DNA of 60,108 nt from Clostridiales bacterium (GTDB lineage: Bacteria > Bacillota > Clostridia > Saccharofermentanales > Saccharofermentanaceae): the NCBI GenBank assembly GCA_017617995.1, contig JAFZVE010000019.1:1-60108 (forward strand), given 5' to 3'. Shown one piece after another: positions 24,509-32,462 of the stretch (positions within the stretch are counted from its first letter, which is position 1; each line of letters begins with the position of its first letter). The position numbers and the translations under genes were made by a program. The notes beneath the pieces are model-generated. The model saw only the letters and a list, made by a program, of their open reading frames with translations. It was not told the DNA's origin and searched no databases.

Positions 24509-26635
24509 TCACTTCTTTTCTTCGTACCCGAGCTCCCTTGCCCGTTCCATATCCCCTGCCTTCAGGGCAGCACAGAGACACACGTCCCGATCCGGATGGG
24601 TCCGGCAGTTTTCGCGTAAGAAATCCAGATCCTCCAGTCGTCCGACCACCATCTCGGCCAGAACTTTTCCCGAGATATACGGGAAGATCTCCTTAAGATC
24701 TTCCTGCTCATTTATATAGCTGACCACAACGAGGAGCTGGTCACTCCACTTCTTGTGCTCTTTGACCAGTTTCTTCAGAAGATCCTGTCGCCCCATTACA
24801 TTAAGCTGTATCAGAGCCTCTCTTTTCACACAATCCACCGGATCCTTAAGCGCGATCTCATATAGTCTTTCGGGATCGTCGAGCATACTGACGCCTTCAC
24901 CCCGAGTACTCGGATTCTCATGTTTCAGAAGCATATCGAGACCCTCCGGCGTACGAAGGACCAGTTTTGTCAAGTGATACAGCACCACATGCTCCGTCTC
25001 CTTCTCGAAAAGCACCATCGCCAGATCAGGATCCGTGATATGTTTCGCCGCCTCGGCCCGCGTATACGGATCCTGCTTCGAGCGGATGATTCGTACCATC
25101 GTTTCTTCGTCTCTCACCGCTCCGGCTGCTGCCATCCTTACTTCCCGCTCGGGGTCTTCCATCGCGATCTTAAAAAGTCTCTCACTGTCCGTGATTTTAC
25201 CGGCCGCTACAGCTCGGACTCGGGCACTCGGATCTTGCGAATAGACAGCGAAGAGGACCTCCTGATCCAGAAGATGCCTGGTCGCGCACCGGCGAGGATA
25301 GGGATCCTCATCGCAGCAGGCTACCAGGGCAAGCGTTTCCTGATCATGCGAGTAATACGAGGCACTCGCCCTGGCCATCGCTGCTTTTCCTTCCAGCATG
25401 ATCTTCTTCAGGGCCTCTTCATCGCCTCTTAGTTCTTCGGCCGCGCAGCCGCCTCCATGCCCGTACGGATCCTCCAGCGCCACCTGAAGAAGCAGGTCTC
25501 TCCTCGTGATCCGGTCCACCGCCATGATCTGGATGACATCGTAGTCATCCGTTCTCGCGACCTCGGCGAGCACCTCCTCGTCCGATAACCGCCCGACTGC
25601 CACTTTCCTGACCTGGCGCGACTCATCATGAAGGGCCACATATGCCAGGACCTCCGGATCAGTCACTTTCCCCACCACGGCTCTGCGGACCAAGCCACCC
25701 GGATGATTCATGGCCAGATCCGCCAGGACTTCCTGATCGTCGATCATGCCGGCAAGCCAATCCCTGCTGTCGTTTCTGGCCTGATCCAGACACATCTCGC
25801 GCATACGATCCAGATGCTCGACGGCATGCTCATTCCACGGGATCAGCTTAGGGATCTTCTCACACGGAAATTGCGCACATAGTCCGCAGAACTGCACGCC
25901 GTATTCTCTCGTGCAGGCATGGATCCGGCACCTTCCGGAGTCCGACCATTCCGGCACGACACCGTCCGCCTCGATACATCCCGGGCACTCTCCGGCATTC
26001 TTCCGGCTACAACCGATGCAGAACTCGCCGCACGCCGTGATCTTCGTAAAATCATAGGATTGCTGCTCCTTTTCGACATGCGCCAGTTCCTTCTTTCCGA
26101 CCAGTTCATCCCCCTCAAAAACCAGTTCCACCACATAAGGCATCCAATCCACGATCCGGCGGAAGCTCTCTATATCGAAGGTATCGTCATAGTAATTGAG
26201 GATCGCACTGAGCGCCGTCCCGTGCGTACCGATCACGACCGTCTTTCCGGCATAATCCCGGAGCACATCATGAAGCGCCCTGATGTTTCTTTTCTGCACG
26301 GAGCGAAGCGACTCTCCGCCTTTCTCCGCAAATGAGAAATCGTTCCATCGGGCTTCCCGGCAATAGTAGGCTTCCGGCCCGTTCTCTCTTTCGCGGAACC
26401 GCTCATCGGTCTTAATTTCCTTACCGAAGAACTCCGCCGCCGGACGGATCGTATCCACACTTCTTACATACGGACTGCTGAGAAAAGCATCGATCTTTCT
26501 TCCTTGCAGAACTTCCAGCACGACCTTACGGTCGTAAAGGCCTGCTCTCGAGAGCGGTCTTGTCCGATCGTCTTTATAGGGCTGTTGCGACTGCGCATGC
26601 CGCACGAAGATCACTGTCGTTCTGCTATTACTCAT
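24509..26635 (-). CDS. Histidine phosphatase - DUF3795 - repeat fusion protein
   Basis: 708 residues from the ATG at 26635 (GGAGAAAGAGAA upstream; ATGA overlap with the SPASM gene stop). Residues 1-185 form a phosphoglycerate-mutase-like phosphatase: R12-H13 in FVRHAQSQ, SSPYVRSVDTIRPA, and GTHGTALSA with H138. Residues 200-262 are a Cys-rich DUF3795-like module (CGEFCIGCSRKNAGECPGC, CGLCAQFPCEK) that could bind zinc or iron-sulfur. From about 300 to 690 are roughly 15 helical repeats of 20-25 residues of the leucine-rich-variant/HEAT kind. The combination is unusual, and its link to the radical SAM gene is by coupling only. Confidence 0.82.
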   Translation of the reverse strand: MSNSRTTVIFVRHAQSQQPYKDDRTRPLSRAGLYDRKVVLEVLQGRKIDAFLSSPYVRSVDTIRPAAEFFGKEIKTDERFRERENGPEAYYCREARWNDFSFAEKGGESLRSVQKRNIRALHDVLRDYAGKTVVIGTHGTALSAILNYYDDTFDIESFRRIVDWMPYVVELVFEGDELVGKKELAHVEKEQQSYDFTKITACGEFCIGCSRKNAGECPGCIEADGVVPEWSDSGRCRIHACTREYGVQFCGLCAQFPCEKIPKLIPWNEHAVEHLDRMREMCLDQARNDSRDWLAGMIDDQEVLADLAMNHPGGLVRRAVVGKVTDPEVLAYVALHDESRQVRKVAVGRLSDEEVLAEVARTDDYDVIQIMAVDRITRRDLLLQVALEDPYGHGGGCAAEELRGDEEALKKIMLEGKAAMARASASYYSHDQETLALVACCDEDPYPRRCATRHLLDQEVLFAVYSQDPSARVRAVAAGKITDSERLFKIAMEDPEREVRMAAAGAVRDEETMVRIIRSKQDPYTRAEAAKHITDPDLAMVLFEKETEHVVLYHLTKLVLRTPEGLDMLLKHENPSTRGEGVSMLDDPERLYEIALKDPVDCVKREALIQLNVMGRQDLLKKLVKEHKKWSDQLLVVVSYINEQEDLKEIFPYISGKVLAEMVVGRLEDLDFLRENCRTHPDRDVCLCAALKAGDMERARELGYEEKK

Positions 26636-27660
26636 TTCTCTTTCTCCATTTTGACTCTGGCACAGTACGGCGACTCGTAGAGTTTGCCGTGTACGAAATA
26701 GTTGTACGACCGACATCCACCTGCGCAGTATTCTCCGAATTTACACTCGGCACATTTTCCTGTTAAGAGTTCTTTGGCAAAAGCTCTGTTGTACGAAAAC
26801 TTCTCCAGGTCTTCCCAGATGCTTCTGAGCGACTGCTGCCGGACATTTCCCTCGATGAATCTCTCATCGTACATCGACTCGCATCCGCGGATATTGCCCA
26901 CGCTGTCGATGCCGATGGCCGAGATTCCTGCGAGGCAACCTCTGAAGAAGGCCACTCCGCTCCGGTTGCCGCGAAGTCTTCCGTCGTCCTCAGTGAAGTA
27001 TCCGATGTTATCTGCCATGCCGATTGAATAAGGCACGGTATCCGCATGTTTATCGATGAAATCCATGACCATACGAAAGTCGAAACGGTGGTCCAGTTCT
27101 CCCTCCGATGCGTAGCCCATCGGAGAACAGGCCTGCAGCTGCCACGCATAGATCGGGAACGTTTTCAGCGTCTCCAGCATCTCCGGAAGATGCGGTGCAT
27201 TTTCACTGTGAAGCGTCGTGATGATGCTCGTCGGGATCCCCGCTCCGAGAAGCGCCGACACGGCAGCCAGTGCACGATCGAAACTTCCCTTCTGTCTGTA
27301 TTTATCGTGGATCTCACGCGGACCGTCCAGCGATACGGATACCGATTCAATATTCGCTGTCCGAAGTTCTTCCAGTATCGACTCGCTGAAAAGAAATCCG
27401 TTCGTGATGATGTTGACAGCGACGCCTCCGCTTGTGAGGCGTGTGACGATCTCTTTCCAGTCGCGCCGCATGAAGACTTCGCCACCGATCATGGATACCC
27501 TCTTGCATCCGAGCGCGATAAGTTCATCTGCCACCTTCAGGCACTCTTCGGTCGACAGTTCATTCTCTCTGGCACGTCCTGCCCGGGAACCGCAGTACTT
27601 ACACTTAAAACAACACGCGAGGGTGATCTCCCACACACATCTTCTCAGTTTATACGTCAT
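26632..27660 (-). CDS. Radical SAM/SPASM maturase-like enzyme
   Basis: 342 residues. CX3CX2C cluster C16-C20-C23 (LACCFKCKYCGS) binds the SAM-cleaving [4Fe-4S]; SMIGGEVFMRRDW and VSVSLDGPREIHDKYR are standard barrel motifs. The C-terminal SPASM region (about 240-340) has Cys in FRGCLAG, IRGCESM, CAECKFGEYCAGGC and YCARV for auxiliary clusters. SPASM enzymes commonly modify ribosomal peptides or protein side chains. Fifty nt upstream lies a small protein with four YxGP repeats, the natural candidate substrate. CAGGACGAAACC precedes the ATG. Confidence 0.9.
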   Translation of the reverse strand: MTYKLRRCVWEITLACCFKCKYCGSRAGRARENELSTEECLKVADELIALGCKRVSMIGGEVFMRRDWKEIVTRLTSGGVAVNIITNGFLFSESILEELRTANIESVSVSLDGPREIHDKYRQKGSFDRALAAVSALLGAGIPTSIITTLHSENAPHLPEMLETLKTFPIYAWQLQACSPMGYASEGELDHRFDFRMVMDFIDKHADTVPYSIGMADNIGYFTEDDGRLRGNRSGVAFFRGCLAGISAIGIDSVGNIRGCESMYDERFIEGNVRQQSLRSIWEDLEKFSYNRAFAKELLTGKCAECKFGEYCAGGCRSYNYFVHGKLYESPYCARVKMEKEK

Positions 27661-27710
27661 GGTTTCGTCCTGATCCTATCGTTCGAACATCTCGTCTTCG
27701 ACGTGTGGTA

Positions 27711-28112
27711 TTATTCCTTGAATCTCTGTCCGCATTCCGTGCAGAACTTCACGTCTTTCGGATTCTTCGCTCCGCATTCTTCGCAGAATTTACTATCCGG
27801 ATCGGGAACATATTGGGACTGCGCCGCATTCATCATGATTCCCATATTCGGAATAGTCTGGACACTCGGACCGGCATACGCCATAAAAGCCGCAGGCATC
27901 TGCGCCCCGCCCGGTCCCATATACACCAGATTTGCCGAAGGCTGCGCCTCAGGAGGACCCATATAGACCCCGGCCATCTCAGGCATGTCCGGACCGCCAT
28001 ATACGTCAGCCATCAGGACTTCCTCTGGTTCTTCTTCCACCGCACGATCCGGGTACTTCGGCGTGTCTTTCAAAAGTTCCTCGGGGGTGAATCTCTTCTC
28101 CTCATCAGACAT
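27711..28112 (-). CDS. YxGP-repeat zinc-ribbon protein, candidate radical SAM substrate
   Basis: 133 residues from the ATG at 28112 (AGGAGG 7 nt upstream). Acidic N-terminus (1-35), then four spaced copies of a short motif: VYGGP (37-41), VYMGP (49-53), VYMGP (63-67) and AYAGP (78-82), in a Met/Pro/Ala/Gly-rich disordered segment. The C-terminus (110-128) is a zinc ribbon, CEEC and CTEC. The repeats look like tandem modification sites and the acidic part like a leader; the following gene encodes a SPASM enzyme. No named family is recognised. Confidence 0.8.
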   Translation of the reverse strand: MSDEEKRFTPEELLKDTPKYPDRAVEEEPEEVLMADVYGGPDMPEMAGVYMGPPEAQPSANLVYMGPGGAQMPAAFMAYAGPSVQTIPNMGIMMNAAQSQYVPDPDSKFCEECGAKNPKDVKFCTECGQRFKE

Positions 28113-28134
28113 AGGACATCCTCCTCTCCGCATC

Positions 28135-28683
28135 TCACTTCGTTTCTCTACTCAATATTATACAGCATCTGCTCTCTGCCGCCTTCATCGGATCGTCAAG
28201 TTCCGATTCGATATCGGACGTTTCATGCGTGAAAACCACACACCACTCCATGGTCTGATCAAAGACATAGATATCACTCGGAAGTGCATCGGGATTATAC
28301 ATATACTGTTCTGCGAGACGATAGGATTCGAACCAGTCCTCTTCGATCCGGTCAGCCAGTTCACACGCATCGGCACGCGCAACGGAAGTCACATTTCTTT
28401 TCCGGGTGGTCTCATCTAGTTTCTCCGTCATGAGAAGAACACTTCCGGATTTTCCGCGAAGGCATGCCAGAGCTTCTTGAAAGGACGTGAAAGCATACGC
28501 CGGATCCATCTTATCCCATAGAAATGCCTGGTCGTACCAGCGCATATCGACCGGCCGGCCGCGATCCCTCATCTTCTCGATCCAGTCTTTCGATCTGACC
28601 TGGAATTCTTCCCATGACAGTACGAAGCGTGCTAGAAACGCTTCTTTTATACTTTCGAAATCTTCAAGGTATTCCATCGTCAT
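28135..28683 (-). CDS. Hypothetical protein, DUF4275-like
   Basis: 182 residues from the ATG at 28683, with GGAGG 11 nt upstream. Soluble, no signal peptide. The C-terminal part SDIYVFDQTMEWCVVFTHET resembles DUF4275, a small family without assigned function whose members keep a Glu-Trp-Cys near the end; the match is from memory and uncertain. It lies 21 nt after the methyltransferase and 22 nt before the YxGP-repeat gene, so it is probably in the same transcript. Confidence 0.65.
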   Translation of the reverse strand: MTMEYLEDFESIKEAFLARFVLSWEEFQVRSKDWIEKMRDRGRPVDMRWYDQAFLWDKMDPAYAFTSFQEALACLRGKSGSVLLMTEKLDETTRKRNVTSVARADACELADRIEEDWFESYRLAEQYMYNPDALPSDIYVFDQTMEWCVVFTHETSDIESELDDPMKAAESRCCIILSRETK

Positions 28684-28703
28684 CGGGCATTCTCCCTCCG
28701 AAA

Positions 28704-29492
28704 TCATCTGCAGATGAACATGCCGTAATCCTTCGGTACAATCAGTACTCCGTCCACTTTCTCCTTTTCCAGGGCAGCACGGATCTCCTCCCTGTGCATC
28801 TGACCCAGTGTCGTCATCGAGGAAAGCGAGAAGATATATCCGACAAGATCGTCAATATCCGTGACGGCCAGCGAATCCTTATACTCTCTCCTCTCCACAC
28901 TCTCGAAAAACTCTTTCAGATACTCGTTCCCATTTTGCAGAGTGAAGTTCTTATTCGTGTTATCCTCCACTCCGTACTCGCCGAGGATCTGCGACAGATA
29001 TTCGATGATGCCGTGTTCTCCAAATGTCGCACAGTAGAAAACGCCCCCCTTTCTCAGGACACGTCTTACTTCTCGCAGTCCCTGCTGAAGATCCGGAACA
29101 TGGTAGAGCATCATGTTCGCGATGACGACGTCGAACGAATCATCTTCGAAAGGGATGGTCTGGATATCGATGACCCGGTACTCGATCTTTCCGTAATGCG
29201 GCAGTTTGGATCTGGAAGTATCGATCATCCCTTCCGAGAAATCCGACAGGACCAGTTGTCCGCACTTGTCCACTACGTCATCTTTTCCGACCCACATATC
29301 ACCGGTACCACAACCCAGTTCCAGTACCCGGTATCCCGGAAGTATCTCGTAATTCGAGAAGATCCAGTTGCCGAATCCCATCTTGTTTGTCGAATACTTA
29401 TCGTGGATCGAGATCCTCGTACTCAGATTCGCAGAAGACTGGTACTGATCCTTGACCACATCGGTCTGATTAATCGCATTTGTGTTTCCCAT
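28704..29492 (-). CDS. Class I SAM-dependent methyltransferase
   Basis: 262 residues. Motif I VLELGCGTGDMW (about 56-67) binds SAM; the acidic loop LVLSDFSEGMI and the post-I segment IQTIPFEDDSFDVVIANMML follow the UbiE/type-11 pattern. Substrate unknown; the N-terminus (about 1-45) is a helical cap. AGGAAAGACTCAT precedes the ATG. Second gene of the row that ends in the SPASM enzyme, so a role in the same modification route is possible but unproven. Confidence 0.85.
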   Translation of the reverse strand: MGNTNAINQTDVVKDQYQSSANLSTRISIHDKYSTNKMGFGNWIFSNYEILPGYRVLELGCGTGDMWVGKDDVVDKCGQLVLSDFSEGMIDTSRSKLPHYGKIEYRVIDIQTIPFEDDSFDVVIANMMLYHVPDLQQGLREVRRVLRKGGVFYCATFGEHGIIEYLSQILGEYGVEDNTNKNFTLQNGNEYLKEFFESVERREYKDSLAVTDIDDLVGYIFSLSSMTTLGQMHREEIRAALEKEKVDGVLIVPKDYGMFICR

Positions 29493-29503
29493 ATGAGTCT
29501 TTC

Positions 29504-30484
29504 CTATTCGTCCTTGGCCTTATCTGCGCCGATATTCTTGAGGAGATTATATAGGCCGCTCCGGATCGCATCGTTGTCATGATCCGCGCCGGATATCTCG
29601 TACCATATGTGCGCCGCGCCGTTTCTCGTGAAGATCTCGTGATACGACTCCGGATAGGTACCTACTACAGAATCCGAACTTCCGCAGCAGAGGATAAACG
29701 CCTCCGGCTCAACCGCGTCCTTCGCAAAGCGCATCTCACTTTCTGTCATCTGCCCCGGATGCTCCATAAACTTATCTTTCGTAGGCACGATACCGGGTGC
29801 GGCCGAGATCGAACAAACATACCCGAAGAGTTCGGGGCGCATAAGTGTGATATAGATCGTCTCCCGTCCGCCCATGGAAAATCCTGCCAGATATGTATTC
29901 TTTCTTCCCGTCAGAACCGCATAATGACTCTCGATATAGGGCATGAGATCGTTGACCAGATCGTTGATGAAGTTATCGTAAGGAATACAGGCCTGCGCAT
30001 CAAATCCGGGTTTCTGATCCGGGTCCGTTGCCGCAAACATATTCGGGCAAACGACGATCATCTCCCTGGTGCTTCCGTCCTCGGCCATGTTTACGAAAAT
30101 CTCTTTGAGTTTATTTCCCGGATCACCCGAGAAGGAATACTCATCTCCGAATATCCCGTGAAGAAGATAGAGCACAGGGTAGTGCTTCTCCCCATCGTAA
30201 CCGGAAGGAAGAAGGATACTGTATCCCCTTTCCATCCCGCAAGTCTTCGAAAAATACGTCCCATGCGTGAACTCCCCGTAATCGACACCTTCAGAAGTAG
30301 TCATGCAGGCCTCGGGGCAGCGCTCCTCGATCCCGTCAGGGAGCACGACTGCCGTCCCGCCCTGTGCGAAAGCAGCAGTCTTTCCTTCTGCCTCTCCCGA
30401 AGAAGCCTTTCCAGACGCAAACATACTTATCTCTTCTCGGTTCATCTCATTGCCGGATCCAATAGGATCATTAGAATCATTCAT
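29504..30484 (-). CDS. Esterase, alpha/beta hydrolase (Fes/XynZ-like)
   Basis: 326 residues. Nucleophile elbow LAGFSMGGRE gives S203; oxyanion region VLYLLHGIFGDEYSFSG and a C-terminal His in SGADHDNDA (about 307) complete a Ser-Asp-His triad. The family includes ferulate/acetyl-xylan esterases and enterochelin esterases. There is no signal peptide; the first 55 residues are Gly/Ala/Glu-rich and look disordered. AGGAGGAGAAAGCT precedes the ATG. A TATAAT (complement of 30630-30635) upstream marks the likely promoter of the whole leftward row. Confidence 0.85.
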   Translation of the reverse strand: MNDSNDPIGSGNEMNREEISMFASGKASSGEAEGKTAAFAQGGTAVVLPDGIEERCPEACMTTSEGVDYGEFTHGTYFSKTCGMERGYSILLPSGYDGEKHYPVLYLLHGIFGDEYSFSGDPGNKLKEIFVNMAEDGSTREMIVVCPNMFAATDPDQKPGFDAQACIPYDNFINDLVNDLMPYIESHYAVLTGRKNTYLAGFSMGGRETIYITLMRPELFGYVCSISAAPGIVPTKDKFMEHPGQMTESEMRFAKDAVEPEAFILCCGSSDSVVGTYPESYHEIFTRNGAAHIWYEISGADHDNDAIRSGLYNLLKNIGADKAKDE

Positions 30485-30629
30485 AGCTTTCTCCTCCTGT
30501 CTGAAGGCACTTGCGTAACCGGGAAGAACATCATTCGGGTTATTGGATCGAGAATACTCCTAATCTTTCCCCTGCTCTTCGTTCCACCGTTTCATAAACG
30601 ACGATATCCGGATCACACTTTACCAGGTC

Positions 30630-30635
30630 ATTATA
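30630..30635 (-). promoter_or_regulatory. -10 element ahead of the esterase/radical SAM gene row
   Basis: Read leftward, a consensus TATAAT. No good -35 is found at 17 nt, although TTTAAGG sits about 18 nt upstream, so an activator may be needed. The leader to the esterase ATG is about 140 nt. Confidence 0.4.
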
Positions 30636-30676
30636 TGTATATGTGTTCATATGCCTTAAAGACACTTGTTTACTTG

Positions 30677-30702
30677 TAACCCCGTCGAATTCGACGGGGT
30701 TA
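30677..30702. repeat. 26-bp perfect palindrome after the phosphotransferase gene
   Basis: TAACCCCGTCGAA mirrored around a central GAATTC. It lies 8 nt beyond the phosphotransferase stop and can fold as a loopless or 4-nt-loop hairpin in either strand. No T tract follows leftward, so it is a weak terminator or a protein site. Confidence 0.6.
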
Positions 30703-30710
30703 GCGGCGGT

Positions 30711-31658
30711 TCATGTTGCTTCCCTGTGAAGCACACTGAGAAACTGTTCTTTGGCCCAGAAGTACTGACCCTTATCTTCAAACTCCCGGTAAAAGACTTC
30801 TACCATCATCGTCAGATACAGGATGATATCGTACCAGCGGATCCTCATTAATTCCGTTTCCGAGAAATCCTTCTGCCCGAAGCCTTCCAGAAAATCCTTG
30901 TTCCGGCTGTGCTTCCGGAAGCGGTCATCCATGAAGGCCTCGCCCCACATCGCTCTTTCCCAGTCGATGATACCGGAGACATGTTCTCCTTCTACAAACA
31001 CATTGCCTTCCCACATGTCCCAATGAACCAAAGTGGCAGAAGGGACTTCGTCGAATATATACTTTTCTTCTTCAAATTCCTCTAGAAGCTTCTCTACGTC
31101 ACACCCCAGATCCACGTTTTTCTTCTGCCCGTCTGTTATCAGATTCCTGAGCATGGTATGAACAAAGTCAGATAAGTGATCGTACCTTTTCGTGTCTCCC
31201 AGGAAACCGAACTGCGGGTTGGTAATGCGGCGAAGTTGTCTGGATATCTCCCCGATCTCACGGGCGATCCCGCGTCTTGTCTCCTCCGGCAGATTCTCTT
31301 TGATGAAGCTGTAGTTGACCCCCGGAAGTTTCTCCATAAAAAAGTAATCACCGTCACATATGGTTCTGGAGCAATCATAAGCCAGAACGTCCGCGACATG
31401 GAAGGTACAATGCTCCCGTACCAGCTGCATGGCCTTGACTTCCGCCGTCATTAATCGGATCTCGTTTGAGGTATTGCCGGTCGTATCTTTTGCCGCGATC
31501 TTCAGGATACATTCCTCGCCGTCGCTGAAAGTAATATTGTAGGTAACATTACACATTCCCTCGGTTAGTTCCTGAATATCTGTTGCTGTTTTCTCCGGAA
31601 ATGCTTTCCTGATCATTTCATGAATAACACTATCCGGCTGCCTGTTCTTGGTAATCAT
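30711..31658 (-). CDS. Aminoglycoside/choline-kinase-like phosphotransferase
   Basis: 315 residues from MITKNRQP; GGAGG lies 13 nt upstream of the ATG at 31658. Protein-kinase-like fold: CILKIAAKD supplies the ATP-binding Lys, LVHWDMWEGNVFVEG the catalytic HxDxxxxN loop and SGIIDWERAMWGEAFMD the metal-binding Asp. APH-family members phosphorylate aminoglycosides, choline, sugars or other small alcohols; this one belongs to the broad uncharacterised group common in Bacillota and should not be taken as a resistance gene. Confidence 0.85.
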   Translation of the reverse strand: MITKNRQPDSVIHEMIRKAFPEKTATDIQELTEGMCNVTYNITFSDGEECILKIAAKDTTGNTSNEIRLMTAEVKAMQLVREHCTFHVADVLAYDCSRTICDGDYFFMEKLPGVNYSFIKENLPEETRRGIAREIGEISRQLRRITNPQFGFLGDTKRYDHLSDFVHTMLRNLITDGQKKNVDLGCDVEKLLEEFEEEKYIFDEVPSATLVHWDMWEGNVFVEGEHVSGIIDWERAMWGEAFMDDRFRKHSRNKDFLEGFGQKDFSETELMRIRWYDIILYLTMMVEVFYREFEDKGQYFWAKEQFLSVLHREAT

Positions 31659-31844
31659 ATGTGTACCGGGACCTCCCCTCCGCCACTGCTTTGCCGTCTT
31701 GCCAAAAAGAACCACAGCCGAATATGAATACCTGTTACCGTTTGCCAGAATTGTTGTATCCTCCCATAGTCACCATTTCTGAAGAAAGCGGATCAGGTCA
31801 GACACCAATGACTGTGTTTTTGAACTATCCTTGTTTTGATCACC

Positions 31845-32288
31845 TCACTTAAAAATATAATCTATGGCTATGATCCTGCCCAAGTCATCAAATGCATCCA
31901 CAATAGCTTTATCTGATGGATCGCTTTCTATATCATGATCAACACTATGACCCGAAAAATCATAATACGCAAGATATCTTAATACATAATCGATATTCTG
32001 CTTCACAGACTCCGGGTATTCCGCATCAGAATAACAATTATCTTCAAGAGTACATTTCATAAGATAATCCATTTTAAGAACCTCGTACAAAGCATCTACA
32101 TACTCTTTGCCAACATATATAACTGCCTTTAAATCATCAGTGATTTCCATAAAAAGTTTTTCCTGAGGCACTGCCTCAATATATTTTCTCACCTCGTAAT
32201 AGCATTTTCTGTAAACTGCATAAGGTGAGTTATCAATCCTCACAATATCCTCCATCTTATCCTCTGACACCCAACGTCTTATTACCAT
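31845..32288 (-). CDS. Low-GC hypothetical protein
   Basis: 147 residues; GGGAGGATATTCAT precedes the ATG. Soluble, acidic, Tyr-rich (DYVLRYLAYYDFSGHSVDHD). Base composition and codon use are visibly more AT-rich than in the flanking genes, suggesting recent acquisition. Small acidic proteins of this type often occur as immunity or accessory proteins, but no partner toxin is seen and I recognise no family. Upstream lies a short leftover reading frame in the same AT-rich segment. Confidence 0.65.
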   Translation of the reverse strand: MVIRRWVSEDKMEDIVRIDNSPYAVYRKCYYEVRKYIEAVPQEKLFMEITDDLKAVIYVGKEYVDALYEVLKMDYLMKCTLEDNCYSDAEYPESVKQNIDYVLRYLAYYDFSGHSVDHDIESDPSDKAIVDAFDDLGRIIAIDYIFK

Positions 32289-32306
32289 ATGAATATCCTC
32301 CCATAT

Positions 32307-32462
32307 TTATCTTGATTTCTCAACATCTTCATTCATAAATCTCAAATATTGATTAAATCTTTCTTCACAAGAAATGTTATAATGACTTACTTTGTTTTCT
32401 GCAATTCTCTTTTCTTTTTCAGGTATCTCTCTTAATCCTATGATAATCCTCCATGTCCACAT
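32307..32462 (-). pseudogene. Short AT-rich reading frame, probable gene remnant
   Basis: Up to 51 codons ending 18 nt before the next start, containing the protein-like stretch IPEKEKRIAENKVSHYNISC and ending FMNEDVEKSR. It begins inside the end of rlmD in another frame and has no ribosome site, so it looks like the 3' end of a gene that lost its front, joined to rlmD. A genuine overlapping small gene cannot be excluded. Confidence 0.4.

Noticed and set aside
30711..31658. Aminoglycoside resistance gene
   Set aside because: Only the general kinase-like motifs are present; the context has no mobile element, and the broad APH fold serves many small-molecule kinases.
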